Source: an uncultured Christensenella sp.
Lineage (GTDB): Bacteria > Bacillota > Clostridia > Christensenellales > Borkfalkiaceae
Reading direction: 5' to 3'
Assembly: GCA_910586065.1 (NCBI GenBank)
Contig: CAJUGI010000004.1
Location: 67,344 to 131,343 of the forward strand
DNA: 64,000 nt
Below are positions 49,519-57,368 of the stretch, piece by piece; within the stretch, counting starts at the first letter, position 1; every line of letters starts with the position of its first letter. The notes under the pieces were generated by a model. That model was not told the origin of the DNA. It was given only the letters and a program-made list of their open reading frames with translations, and ran no database searches. The translations under genes were made by a program, and so were the position numbers.

Positions 49519-49560
49519 CGCGTCGGAGGCTATTGCTCTATCCATCTGAGCTACGGGTGC
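49519..49560 (-). pseudogene. 5' half of a tRNA-Arg(CCG) gene
   Basis: The minus strand from 49560 reads a standard tRNA 5' half: acceptor strand GCACCCG, TA, a good D arm GCTC-AGATGGATA-GAGC, and the anticodon region ATAGC-CTCCGAC-GC. After that the matching 3' half is absent and unrelated sequence follows. The break falls at the anticodon loop, a common integrase crossover point, so this is probably an attachment-site remnant. Confidence 0.7.
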
Positions 49561-49581
49561 GTTTTATAATTGTTTGCGTTT

Positions 49582-49764
49582 TTACCCGCGTTTGAACGAA
49601 TTTGCGTCTTTATCGTAAAAATATCCTATACCTTTAAGTTTTTCGACGACCTGCAAAGGCTCCGCGCCCTCGGCGGTGCAAAATTCCTTTAAACAGGAAT
49701 ATTCGTCGCGCAGTTTTGTGTTTACGTATGAAAGCAGAATATAATCGTCTTGCGGCAAACTCAT
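49582..49764 (-). CDS. DUF4250-type small protein
   Basis: The 60-residue product reads MSLPQDDYILLSYVNTKLRD, then EYSCLKEFCTAEGAEP and IGYFYDKDANSFKRG. The pattern LP.D...LLS.VNTKLRD.Y.SL and IGY.YD...N.F fits the DUF4250 family of small conserved Bacillota proteins of unknown function. The ATG at 49764 lies only 6 bases after a TATAAT, so the mRNA may be leaderless; no Shine-Dalgarno is visible. Confidence 0.75.
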   Translation of the reverse strand: MSLPQDDYILLSYVNTKLRDEYSCLKEFCTAEGAEPLQVVEKLKGIGYFYDKDANSFKRG

Positions 49765-49770
49765 AACGGC

Positions 49771-49821
49771 ATTATACCACAAAACAAAATATTTGCAAAT
49801 ACTATTTAACCGTGTTATAAT
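49771..49821. promoter_or_regulatory. Divergent promoters sharing one palindromic -35 box
   Basis: The palindrome TTGCAA at 49793-49798 is a -35 for both strands: to the right with a 17-base spacer to TATAAT (49816-49821) for mnmA, and to the left with a 16-base spacer to TATAAT (49771-49776) for the small gene. The two could not be used at the same time. Confidence 0.7.
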
Positions 49822-49850
49822 AATCGGGAAAATTTTTTTGAGGAACTTTT

Positions 49851-50927
49851 ATGTCAACAAAAACCGTTGTGGTAGGGATGAGCGGCGGCGTGGATTCATC
49901 GGTTGCGGCTTACATTTTAAAAGAGCAGGGGTTTAACGTTATAGGTCTTTTTATGTATAACTGGGAAGAGGCGGGCGCCGGAGGCGCGTGCACTTCCGAA
50001 GAGGATTTTTCGGACGTGCGCCGTGTTTGCGCCGGTCTTGAAATACCTTATTACAGCGTTAATTTTGCGGCGCAATACCGCGAAAGAGTTTTTGCGCACT
50101 TCCTTAAAGAATACAGCGCTGGGCGCACCCCGAATCCGGACGTTTTGTGCAACCGCGAAATTAAGTTCGGACCATTCAGCGAGTATGCGAAGAGTTTCGG
50201 CGCGGACTATATTGCAACGGGACACTATTGCGGAATTTTGCACGAAAACGGGAGGCATAGTCTTTTAAAGGCGGCGGACGCAGGCAAGGACCAGACTTAT
50301 TTTTTAAATCAGGTGCGCGAGGAGCAACTTGAAAACGTGCTCTTCCCCCTTGCGAATATGCAGAAGCGCGAGGTAAGGGAAATTGCCGAAAGAACGGGGC
50401 TTGCGACGGCCGAAAAGAAGGATTCGACGGGCATTTGCTTTATCGGCGAACGGAACTTCAGAAAATTTTTGCAAAATTACCTGCCGGCGCAACCCGGAAA
50501 GATAAAAACACTCGAAGGCGAAACCGTGGGCGAACACATAGGGCTGATGTATTACACGCTTGGACAGCGCAAGGGGCTTGACCTTGGCGGCAGGCGCGGT
50601 GAGGAAGGCAGATGGTTTGTGGTTGAAAAGGACCTGAAGAATAACGTTTTGTATGTTTCGCACGGGGATGAAAGCCCGCTCTATTCGAAGGCTTGCAGGG
50701 TTTCGGGACTGAATTTTATTAACTTTACTCCTGAAAAGGAAGAACTGTGTACGGCGAAGTTCAGATACCGCCAGCCCGAACAAGCCGTTAAGCTGACTGT
50801 TGACGGCGGCGGGGCTTTGGTTGAGTTTGCAGAACCGCAACGAGCGGTGACAGAGGGGCAATACGCTGTGTTTTATGATGAAACGCGTTGTCTCGGCGGG
50901 GGCGTTATAGAAGAGGTTTTTAAGTAA
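49851..50927 (+). CDS. mnmA: tRNA 2-thiouridylase
   Basis: The 358-residue product has the PP-loop GMSGGVDSSVAAYIL (about 8), nucleophilic Cys in TPNPDVLCNREIKF (about 101), ATGHYC, KAADAGKDQTYFLNQV, and the persulfide-forming Cys in DSTGICFIGERNFRKFL (about 198), then the OB-like C-terminal domain. It thiolates U34 of tRNAs for Lys, Glu and Gln. GAGGAA lies before the ATG. Transcribed alone from the shared promoter and followed by a strong terminator. Confidence 0.96.
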   Translation: MSTKTVVVGMSGGVDSSVAAYILKEQGFNVIGLFMYNWEEAGAGGACTSEEDFSDVRRVCAGLEIPYYSVNFAAQYRERVFAHFLKEYSAGRTPNPDVLCNREIKFGPFSEYAKSFGADYIATGHYCGILHENGRHSLLKAADAGKDQTYFLNQVREEQLENVLFPLANMQKREVREIAERTGLATAEKKDSTGICFIGERNFRKFLQNYLPAQPGKIKTLEGETVGEHIGLMYYTLGQRKGLDLGGRRGEEGRWFVVEKDLKNNVLYVSHGDESPLYSKACRVSGLNFINFTPEKEELCTAKFRYRQPEQAVKLTVDGGGALVEFAEPQRAVTEGQYAVFYDETRCLGGGVIEEVFK

Positions 50928-50959
50928 AACCTTGAAACGTAAGATTAAGTAAAAAACGT

Positions 50960-50987
50960 GCGGCGCGGGCTGAAAAGCCCGCGCCGC
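50960..50987 (+). terminator. Terminator after mnmA
   Basis: GCGGCGCGGGCT (50960-50971) pairs with AGCCCGCGCCGC (50976-50987) around a 4-base loop; a weak T-rich tail follows. Confidence 0.8.
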
Positions 50988-51048
50988 TTAAATTTGTTTA
51001 TCAGCATTTTGCTGTAACCGTTTCAATTTATAAACCATAGAAGCAAAA

Positions 51049-51207
51049 ATGACACAACAGCAACTTGCCAAACTTTTACAAATTAGACAGCCGTCCTACG
51101 CGAGGTATGAAACCGGAAAACATGAACCAAGCCTGCATACCGTTGCGGAAATTGCGCGCATTTTTGACGTAAGTTGCGATTATTTGTTGGGGTTAACCGA
51201 TTATTAA
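51049..51207 (+). CDS. Truncated Xre-type HTH protein, possibly a pseudogene
   Basis: 52 codons read MTQQQLAKLLQIRQPSYARY, then ETGKHEPSLHTVAEIARIF and DVSCDYLLGLTDY: helices 2-5 of an HTH_3 domain. The first helix (usually RLRELREEKG) is missing; upstream in frame there is a stop nine codons before the conserved TQQQ and no ribosome site. It therefore looks like a 5'-decayed gene, though a short form is possible. Close in sequence to the end of the regulator at 13816-14037. Confidence 0.6.
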   Translation: MTQQQLAKLLQIRQPSYARYETGKHEPSLHTVAEIARIFDVSCDYLLGLTDY

Positions 51208-51217
51208 ATTACAATAA

Positions 51218-51249
51218 AAGCCGCGGAGTGAAAATTTACTCCGCGGCTT
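51218..51249. terminator. Bidirectional terminator
   Basis: AAGCCGCGGAGT (51218-51229) pairs with ACTCCGCGGCTT (51238-51249), 8-base loop, followed by ATTTTTT on the plus strand. It sits between the short HTH gene and parB. Confidence 0.85.
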
Positions 51250-51280
51250 ATTTTTTCGGTTACTTCTTTACGCAATTATT

Positions 51281-52192
51281 TTACTGCTTGTCGATAATGT
51301 CAAGAATTTCCGCAATCCTGTCCAAATCGTCGCGCGAATAATAATCTATGTAGATGCGCCCCTTCTTTTCCGTTCCTATTAACGAAACTTTCGTTCTGAA
51401 CGTGAACCGCATTCTTTCGACCAGCTGTTTTAATTCGATAGACGCGAGCGCACGCTTTTTCTTTTTGCGCTCTTCTAAAATTTCGGGCGGGATATTGTAG
51501 GCGCGCACCTTTTTTTCAAGCTCACGCACGGAAACCTGACTTCTTACCGCCTCGTTTGCGAACTGCACCTGGTCCTCTGCGGGGAGCGGAACTATTGTCC
51601 TTGCGTGACCTGCGGAAAGCTTTCCTTCGGCTACGAGCATCATTACCTCGGGACAAAGATTTAAAAGCCTTAATGTGTTTGCAACCGCGGGGCGGGATTT
51701 GCCGATACGTTCAGCCAACTCGTCCTGAGTAAGTTTGTAATCGACCATTAGCTGTTTCATTGCCGTTGCCGCTTCGATAGGGTTAAGGTCTTCACGCTGA
51801 AGGTTTTCAATTAAGGAAATTTCTTTGATTTCCCTTGCCGAATACTTTCTGATGACAACCGGTATCGTATGTCTGCCTGCAAGTTTGCAGGCACGGTAAC
51901 GCCTTTCTCCGGCGATTATCATATATGTACCGTCGCCGTTGTCGTTGACGACGATTGGCATAATTACGCCGTGTTTGGAAATGGAATCGGCAAGCTCTTT
52001 TAAAGCCTGTTCGTCAAAGTTTTTACGCGGCTGGTTGGGGTTTGCGGAAATTTTGTTAAGCGGCATTTCTTCCGCGTTTTTCCTTTCCTCCTCGGTGTAT
52101 CCGAACGCACTTCTGTGCCCGAACGCCTGTTCGTACGCCGCTTCGGTATCCTGCATCAGTTCGCCCAAACCTTTTCCTAAACCTTTTTCCAT
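51281..52192 (-). CDS. parB: Chromosome partitioning protein ParB (Spo0J)
   Basis: The 303-residue protein begins KGLGKGLGELM, then the ParB N-terminal CTPase domain with ANPNQPRKNFDE, IIAGERRYRACKLAG (CTP-contact box) and SLIENLQREDLNPIEAA, an HTH (LTQDELAERIGKSRPAVANTLRLL, about 155-178) and a C-terminal dimerisation region. It loads on parS sites near the origin and recruits condensin. The three parS-like sites at 53248, 55676 and 55719 are within 4 kb. Lies downstream of parA. Confidence 0.96.
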   Translation of the reverse strand: MEKGLGKGLGELMQDTEAAYEQAFGHRSAFGYTEEERKNAEEMPLNKISANPNQPRKNFDEQALKELADSISKHGVIMPIVVNDNGDGTYMIIAGERRYRACKLAGRHTIPVVIRKYSAREIKEISLIENLQREDLNPIEAATAMKQLMVDYKLTQDELAERIGKSRPAVANTLRLLNLCPEVMMLVAEGKLSAGHARTIVPLPAEDQVQFANEAVRSQVSVRELEKKVRAYNIPPEILEERKKKKRALASIELKQLVERMRFTFRTKVSLIGTEKKGRIYIDYYSRDDLDRIAEILDIIDKQ

Positions 52193-52205
52193 GCTTTTAC
52201 CTCTC

Positions 52206-52384
52206 TCACTTTTTACTTAAATCTATGTGATATCCCCCGTGCGTGCACGAAGAAAATAATATATCGCTGCCGTCCTTTTTCACAATTATGCTCATCTGCG
52301 GCTCAATTTCCGTTTCACATTTTCGGCTTTGAGAAAAACGCCGTTGAAGCCGGATAAAACGATTAAAAGCTCTTCTTCCGTCAT
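52206..52384 (-). pseudogene. Small frameshifted gene between parA and parB
   Basis: An ATG at 52384 overlaps the parA stop (ATGA) and opens MTEEELLIVLSGFNGVFLKA, which stops after 30 codons. The -1 frame of the same stretch is then open with CETEIEPQMSIIVKKDGSD and SSCTHGGYHIDLSKK, ending 13 bases before parB. The two halves look like one ~58-residue protein interrupted by a single-base change, perhaps in the T5 run near 52335. A programmed frameshift is less likely, as no classic slippery heptamer in the right phase is seen. Confidence 0.5.
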
Positions 52385-53142
52385 TGCCGGGACAAAAACT
52401 CTTCTGCAAGCGCCTTATAAGCCCTTGCGCCCACGCATTTAGGGTCGTAAAGCATTACCGGCACTCCGTGACTGGGAGCTTCGGCAAGACGTACGTTTCG
52501 GGGTACGATTATTTCATAAAGTTTGTTTTTGAAGAATTTTTTGATTTCCGCGGTTATCTGCTTTGCTATTAAAGCTCTGCCGTCGTACATCGTAATGACA
52601 ACGCCCTCAATCTGCAAGCGAGTATTTAAATGCTGGCGCACCATTGCTATAGTATTCATAAGCTGGCTGACGCCTTCGAGCGCATAATACTCAGCCTGCA
52701 TCGGGATAATGACCGAATCGGACGCTACCCAAGCGTTGATTGTAAGCAACCCCAATGACGGCGGGCAATCTATGAATATGTAATCGTAATCGTTTTTGAC
52801 TGCGTCGAGCGCGTTTTTTAAAATATGCTCGCGGTTACGCTTATACACAAGGTCAACTTCCGCGCCCGTTAAGTCAACGTTTGCCGGCAATATGTCTAAA
52901 AGTTTGACCTGTGTGGGCAAAACATTATTCAGTACGGCGTCGTCTTCGATTAATACATTATAGACGGATTTTTTTAGCGCGCTCTTTGAAAAGCCGAGTC
53001 CCGTTGTGGCATTGCCCTGGGAATCAATATCCACAAGCAACACGCGCTTACCGAATTCCGCGCAGTAAGCCGCCATATTAATTGCCGTTGTGGTTTTACC
53101 GACTCCGCCTTTTTTATTTGTAAATGATATAATCTTTCCCAT
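52381..53142 (-). CDS. parA: Chromosome partitioning ATPase ParA (Soj)
   Basis: The 253-residue protein has the deviant Walker A KKGGVGKTTTAIN (about 10), switch I VLLVDIDSQGNATTGLG and Walker B DYIFIDCPPSLGLLT (about 115), with no N-terminal HTH, so it is a Soj/type Ib-like ParA. It works with ParB in origin segregation. GGAAGA precedes the ATG. Its stop overlaps the start of the small frameshifted gene. Confidence 0.96.
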   Translation of the reverse strand: MGKIISFTNKKGGVGKTTTAINMAAYCAEFGKRVLLVDIDSQGNATTGLGFSKSALKKSVYNVLIEDDAVLNNVLPTQVKLLDILPANVDLTGAEVDLVYKRNREHILKNALDAVKNDYDYIFIDCPPSLGLLTINAWVASDSVIIPMQAEYYALEGVSQLMNTIAMVRQHLNTRLQIEGVVITMYDGRALIAKQITAEIKKFFKNKLYEIIVPRNVRLAEAPSHGVPVMLYDPKCVGARAYKALAEEFLSRQ

Positions 53143-53190
53143 ATTCTTCCGTTGCCCCGCATATCTCTCAAATTTAAAAAAAAGTGCTAT

Positions 53191-53215
53191 TGCCGCTACG
53201 TTAAACGTAGCGGCA
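53191..53215 (-). terminator. Terminator after ftsH
   Basis: TGCCGCTACG (53191-53200) pairs with CGTAGCGGCA (53206-53215), 5-base loop; on the minus strand ATAGCAC and eight T follow. Confidence 0.8.
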
Positions 53216-53226
53216 GTGTCATTAAA

Positions 53227-55470
53227 TTAATCTTTGTCGTCCGGCTTGGTTTCACGGGAAACATTTTCGTTATCCGTGTCTTTACCTTCACTTTCGGGAG
53301 CGGTTTTTGCGGAACCGCCGTTTGCCGTAGTTGCTGTTTCAGGTTCAGCCGTTTCGGCGGAAGATGAACCGTCTTTTTCAGCTTCGAACTTTTTGAACGG
53401 ATTGTCGGAATGCTTTTGGTCCTGTTCGTCCATAAACTTCAGAACTTCGGCATAGCTCTTGCCTTCCATTAACATATCAACTTCTTCGGAATAGATAGTT
53501 TCGCGTTCGATTAAAATGCGAGCCATATTGTCAAGAACGCTGCGGTTTTCAGTCAAAAGCTTTACGGCACGGGAATGTGCGGCTTCGATTATTGCGTGCA
53601 TCTCGTCGTCGATTGCCTTTGCAGTGTCGTCAGAATATGCATTGTGCGTTTCCATATCTTTACCAAGGAATACGGTCTGCGAGTTGCTTCCGTAGGTTAC
53701 CAGCCCGAGTTTTTCACTCATACCCCACTCCGTAACCATACGTTTAGTCATTTCCGTTACGCGCTCCAAATCGTTTGACGCACCGGTCGTTATATCTTTG
53801 ATAACTAATTCTTCGGCAACGCGCCCGCCGAGAGCCATACAGATAAAGTCAAGAATCTTGTTCTTCGTCATATGCGCATCGTCGTTGTCGGGACGCGTCA
53901 TAGTGTAACCTGCCGCATTGCCGCGGGGAATAATCGAAACTTCCTGTACGGGGTCGCATTCGGGACAAAGCTTGGCAACGATTGCGTGACCCGCCTCGTG
54001 GTAAGCGGTTATACGCTTATCGCTTTCGGTTACTACGCGGCTCTTTTTCTGAGGACCCATCAAAACCTTATTTACACCCTCGTAAAGTTCGAGATTGCCT
54101 ATAAATTTCTTATCTGCGCGAGCGGCAAGAATTGCGGCTTCATTTAAAAGGTTTGCAAGGTCGGCACCCGAAAAACCTGCGGTTATGCGGGCAACGGTTT
54201 TAAAGTTGACGTCGGTGGCAATAGGTTTGTTACGCGCGTGTACCTTTAATATTTGTTCTCTGCCTTTTACGTCGGGCAAGTTCACGAAAATCTGTCTGTC
54301 GAATCTGCCGGGACGCATTAACGCAGGGTCGAGAATGTCCGCACGGTTGGTTGCCGCCATAACAATTACGCCCTCGTTACTTTCGAAACCGTCCATCTGA
54401 ACGAGAATCTGGTTTAAAGTTTGCTCTCTTTCGTCGTTGCCGCCGCCGAGTCCCGCTCCGCGGTGTCTGCCTACTGCGTCTATTTCGTCGATAAAGATGA
54501 TGCAAGGCTGGTTTTTCTTAGCCATATCAAATAGGTCGCGTACACGCGAGGCACCCACGCCGACATACATTTCAACGAAGTCGGAACCGGAAACCGAGAA
54601 GAACGGAACGCCTGCCTCGCCTGCAACAGCCTTTGCGAATAAGGTTTTACCTGTGCCCGGAGGGCCTACAAGCAAAACGCCTTTAGGGATACGCGCCCCC
54701 AAATCAGAGAATTTTTTAGGGTGGCGCAAAAATTCTACAACCTCGGCAAGTTCGACTTTTTCCTCTTCGGCGCCGGCAACATCGTCAAAGCGCACTTTAA
54801 TATTAGTGGAAACCCTTGCCTTGGTTTTTGCGAAACTCATAATCTTGCCCGAACCGCCCATCGAAGAGCGGATTATAAGGAAGAATACAACGCCTACGGC
54901 AACAATCATTAAAACGGAAAATACGGTAGAAACCCAGCTTCCCGCATTGGGGTTGCCGTGCTCGAGAACAACGCCGTAGCCTTGCCACGTTTTAAACGTT
55001 TCGGAATCCCAGCTCTCAACGCCGTAAGCCGAAGGACCGAAGCAATAATATCTGTCGCGCCCGCTCGCATCCGCACCAGTATACTGGTATGCATCCGTCT
55101 TTACTCTCCAAATTACCTTAAGCGCCACTTCGCTCGTTTTGCCGTTTGCATCAGTTACGTCGCGCACGATTTCATTCTTTTCGTTTACGCGGTAACCGCC
55201 GCCGAGTTCGGCATAGCTTCCGTTTGCGTCGGGCTTACCGTTTTCGTCATACTTTACAGTACTAACGATTTTGCCGTCCACAATGTGCGGAACTCTTTCA
55301 CCCTTCTCGTCTAAGGTATAGAATTGCGCGTTTTCAACGTATCTTTCGAATTCGGTACGGGAAATTTGCTGTGCCCCGCCCATCAGACTGCTGGTCGCCC
55401 AAATGACGATTACAGCAGCAACAAGCGCAACAAGTATCGCGCCCATTATAATTCTGCCTTTTTTGCTCAA
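53227..55470 (-). CDS. ftsH: ATP-dependent zinc metalloprotease FtsH
   Basis: The 747-residue product has an N-terminal transmembrane helix (8-28), an enlarged extracytoplasmic domain (about 33-175, typically ~80 residues), a second helix (about 181-201), the AAA domain with Walker A GPPGTGKT (269-276), Walker B CIIFIDEID and SRH RPGRFDRQ, and the HEAGH zinc site (about 491-495). It degrades misfolded and short-lived membrane proteins. The C-terminal ~60 residues are acidic and Ser/Ala/Glu-rich. The start codon is TTG with AAGGAG 7 bases upstream. Its last codons NVSRET overlap a parS-like site. Confidence 0.95.
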   Translation of the reverse strand: MSKKGRIIMGAILVALVAAVIVIWATSSLMGGAQQISRTEFERYVENAQFYTLDEKGERVPHIVDGKIVSTVKYDENGKPDANGSYAELGGGYRVNEKNEIVRDVTDANGKTSEVALKVIWRVKTDAYQYTGADASGRDRYYCFGPSAYGVESWDSETFKTWQGYGVVLEHGNPNAGSWVSTVFSVLMIVAVGVVFFLIIRSSMGGSGKIMSFAKTKARVSTNIKVRFDDVAGAEEEKVELAEVVEFLRHPKKFSDLGARIPKGVLLVGPPGTGKTLFAKAVAGEAGVPFFSVSGSDFVEMYVGVGASRVRDLFDMAKKNQPCIIFIDEIDAVGRHRGAGLGGGNDEREQTLNQILVQMDGFESNEGVIVMAATNRADILDPALMRPGRFDRQIFVNLPDVKGREQILKVHARNKPIATDVNFKTVARITAGFSGADLANLLNEAAILAARADKKFIGNLELYEGVNKVLMGPQKKSRVVTESDKRITAYHEAGHAIVAKLCPECDPVQEVSIIPRGNAAGYTMTRPDNDDAHMTKNKILDFICMALGGRVAEELVIKDITTGASNDLERVTEMTKRMVTEWGMSEKLGLVTYGSNSQTVFLGKDMETHNAYSDDTAKAIDDEMHAIIEAAHSRAVKLLTENRSVLDNMARILIERETIYSEEVDMLMEGKSYAEVLKFMDEQDQKHSDNPFKKFEAEKDGSSSAETAEPETATTANGGSAKTAPESEGKDTDNENVSRETKPDDKD
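53248..53263. promoter_or_regulatory. parS-like site inside the ftsH 3' end
   Basis: GGTTTCACGGGAAACA matches the Bacillota parS consensus TGTTNCACGTGAAACA at all but two positions. It encodes VSRET in FtsH. Weaker than the intergenic sites. Confidence 0.45.
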
Positions 55471-55675
55471 AATACAACTCCTTTTATATAATTAGGAAAT
55501 ATTAAACCAATTTTAACACAGATTGCCGTAATTTACAAGTATTTACACCCCTAAAGTTTGTTTATCACTCAATTTTTATAATGTTTTCACTTTATTATTT
55601 TTTTAAATTTTACCGGTTTTTTCTTAAAAAACAGATTAATTTTAACTGCGCCTATACTGTTTTACTGTTAAAAAT

Positions 55676-55691
55676 TGTTTCATGTGGAACA
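55676..55691. promoter_or_regulatory. parS-like site 1
   Basis: Read on the minus strand it is TGTTCCACATGAAACA, one mismatch from TGTTNCACGTGAAACA. Confidence 0.7.
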
Positions 55692-55718
55692 TTCTGGCAA
55701 ATTTTTTCAGTAAATTAT

Positions 55719-55734
55719 TGTTTCACGTGAAACG
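55719..55734. promoter_or_regulatory. parS-like site 2
   Basis: TGTTTCACGTGAAACG differs from the consensus only at the last base. It lies 24 bases before the first perfect DnaA box. Confidence 0.8.
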
Positions 55735-56198
55735 TACTGCGCATAAAAAAGTACAATTGTGGATAAATTTTATGATTTCAACTATTTTACAGCGGATTTT
55801 TTGATGTACTCCTCGATTTTTCTGTTGACAGATATCCGCTAAATTTTGAAATTTTTCTTAAAATTATATTCAACATCACTATTTTGTGTTACTTTTGTGG
55901 ATAAAATTCCTTAAACACCAAATCGGACAGCAATTTTGACCGAATTTGATTTGTGGAATTGTTATTAAAATGTGAATAAAAATGTTGATAACAGCCTTTT
56001 AAAGCTTTTGAACGCAAAATAAAATTTATGCGTCATTCAAATTTTTTGCCCTTTGCGCTAAAAATACCGGCATGCGCTTTATTTATAGATTTAAGCAAAG
56101 CTGAACCGGCAACGTTTCCGGAATACGTTTTTCACAAAAAAATAATAAAGTAATTATAATTTAATGAGACGTTGGCAATAATTCCTACCGAGGTTTTT

Positions 56199-56768
56199 AT
56201 GGACTATTCATTTAATTTGTATAACGCTATGGCGGCTGACGGGGTTTATTTGTCGCTGAAAAAAATTTTGGCAACTTCGGAAAATCCCCCTGTGGTTCTT
56301 TGCATAGGCAGTGATTTATCCGTCGGAGACAGTCTCGGCCCTGTTACCGGAACTAAAATAAAGGAAAAACTGAACGGATTGAACTGTTATATATACGGAA
56401 CGCTTGCAAAACCGATTACCGCTCACGAAGTTAAATATATGAATGATTTTCTGAGAGCAACTCACCCTCAGAGCCAGATTATTGCAATTGACGCGGCAGT
56501 CGGTCTCGCCGGAGACATCGGATTGATAAAGCTTGCAAAGCGGGCGATTAAGCCCGGAAGCGGGGCGAATAAAAAACTTTCGAAAGTCGGAGACGTTTCG
56601 ATAATGGGAATTGTAGCCGAGCGTTCGATGTTTAATTATTCACTGTTTTCGGCAACGCGGCTGAACATAGTTTATAAAATGGCGGAAATTATATCGGAAG
56701 GAGTTTGTTCTTACGTCTTAGAAAATCTGAAAAACGGAGTATTTACAAATATAAAAACCGGCGCTTAA
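56199..56768 (+). CDS. yyaC: YyaC-type sporulation protein
   Basis: The 189-residue product fits the DUF1256/YyaC family, related to the germination protease GPR fold: VVLCIGSDLSVGDSLGPVTGT, GTLAKPITAHEV, IAIDAAVGLAGDIG and GVGDVSIMGIV-like blocks are all present (here SKVGDVSIMGIVAE). In Bacillus subtilis yyaC also lies beside spo0J-soj near the origin. Start at ATG 56199, preceded by GAGG; an in-frame start 9 codons earlier lacks one. It points to a sporulating ancestry. Confidence 0.88.
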   Translation: MDYSFNLYNAMAADGVYLSLKKILATSENPPVVLCIGSDLSVGDSLGPVTGTKIKEKLNGLNCYIYGTLAKPITAHEVKYMNDFLRATHPQSQIIAIDAAVGLAGDIGLIKLAKRAIKPGSGANKKLSKVGDVSIMGIVAERSMFNYSLFSATRLNIVYKMAEIISEGVCSYVLENLKNGVFTNIKTGA

Positions 56769-56853
56769 TGATTTGGAGCGAATATCAAATAATCCGCAGA
56801 TATACAAATGAGGAACTCAGCGTGTGAGAGGAGCGCTATTATACCAGGAGTAC

Positions 56854-56906
56854 TTAATAAAAGAGAGGGCGCAAAGATTAAATCTTTGCGCCCTCTCTTT
56901 TATTAA
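56854..56906. terminator. Long bidirectional terminator hairpin
   Basis: A 26-bp perfect inverted repeat (56854-56879 and 56881-56906) with core AGAGAGGGCGCAAAGAT lies between the convergent yyaC and SLOG-protein genes; A/T-rich ends give T-runs in both directions. Confidence 0.9.
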
Positions 56907-56910
56907 TCGA

Positions 56911-57360
56911 TTAAAGCCCTATAATTTTAAGTTCTTTTTTCCGCGCGTAATTTACGGTGTAGAAAGTTCCGCCTTCATCTTTTCTGAGAAAGTAAACCAA
57001 AACATTGCTGTTATCAACCATAAATCTGTCGCGTGCCTGCATACAACCGTTAAAATAGTGTGACGAAAGCAAAATCTGTTCGTCGCTGTTATCCAAAATT
57101 CGTTTATATCTGATTTTGTCATGCCCGGAATAGGAATCGCTTTGACCTTCGCACGGAACGCAGGCTATAAGTTTTACGTCATAATTTTTTTTTAATGAAA
57201 TAACACATTCGGCGGCGGCAAGGTCGAAACCGACCGCCATACCGCAATAAAAAATTACGACGCCAGAAATTATTAAATTTTTAATTACTCTTTCAAGAAG
57301 TTCCGCATCAAAATCTTTAAGCTCGTAGCGGTGTCCGGTAAAAGCGCAACTTTTTATCAT
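56911..57360 (-). CDS. SLOG-superfamily protein (DUF1273/YpsA-like)
   Basis: The 149-residue product starts MIKSCAFTGHRYELKDFD and contains FYCGMAVGFDLAAAECVISLK and ACVPCEGQSDSYSGHDKIRY, the glycine-rich Rossmann-like nucleotide-binding features of the SLOG fold. NVLVYFLRKDEGGTFYTVNYARKK near the end fits DUF1273 proteins. These bind nucleotides or their derivatives; YpsA affects cell division in Bacillus, but the biochemical role is unknown. It lies 8 bases downstream of rsmG in the same operon. Confidence 0.82.
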   Translation of the reverse strand: MIKSCAFTGHRYELKDFDAELLERVIKNLIISGVVIFYCGMAVGFDLAAAECVISLKKNYDVKLIACVPCEGQSDSYSGHDKIRYKRILDNSDEQILLSSHYFNGCMQARDRFMVDNSNVLVYFLRKDEGGTFYTVNYARKKELKIIGL

Positions 57361-57368
57361 AATTCACC

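Larger units (their letters stand above)
55471..56198. other. AT-rich candidate replication origin, 728 bases without a gene
   Basis: Between divergent ftsH and yyaC the sequence is very AT-rich. Two perfect DnaA boxes in the TGTGGATAA orientation lie at 55758-55766 and 55896-55904, with one-mismatch copies at 55971-55979 (TGTGAATAA) and 55983-55991 (TGTTGATAA). Two parS-like sites lie at 55676 and 55719. Gene orientation switches here from minus (left) to plus (right), as expected at oriC. T-rich tracts at 55560-55630 could be the unwinding element. Confidence 0.65.

Noticed and set aside
52206..52409. A 67-codon frame starting inside the parA 3' end
   Set aside because: Its first ~24 codons are parA sequence read in another frame; the downstream part fits better as the shifted half of the gene starting at 52384.
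54437..54979. Plus-strand open frame of 180 codons inside ftsH
   Set aside because: It lies opposite the highly conserved AAA domain of FtsH and has no family resemblance.
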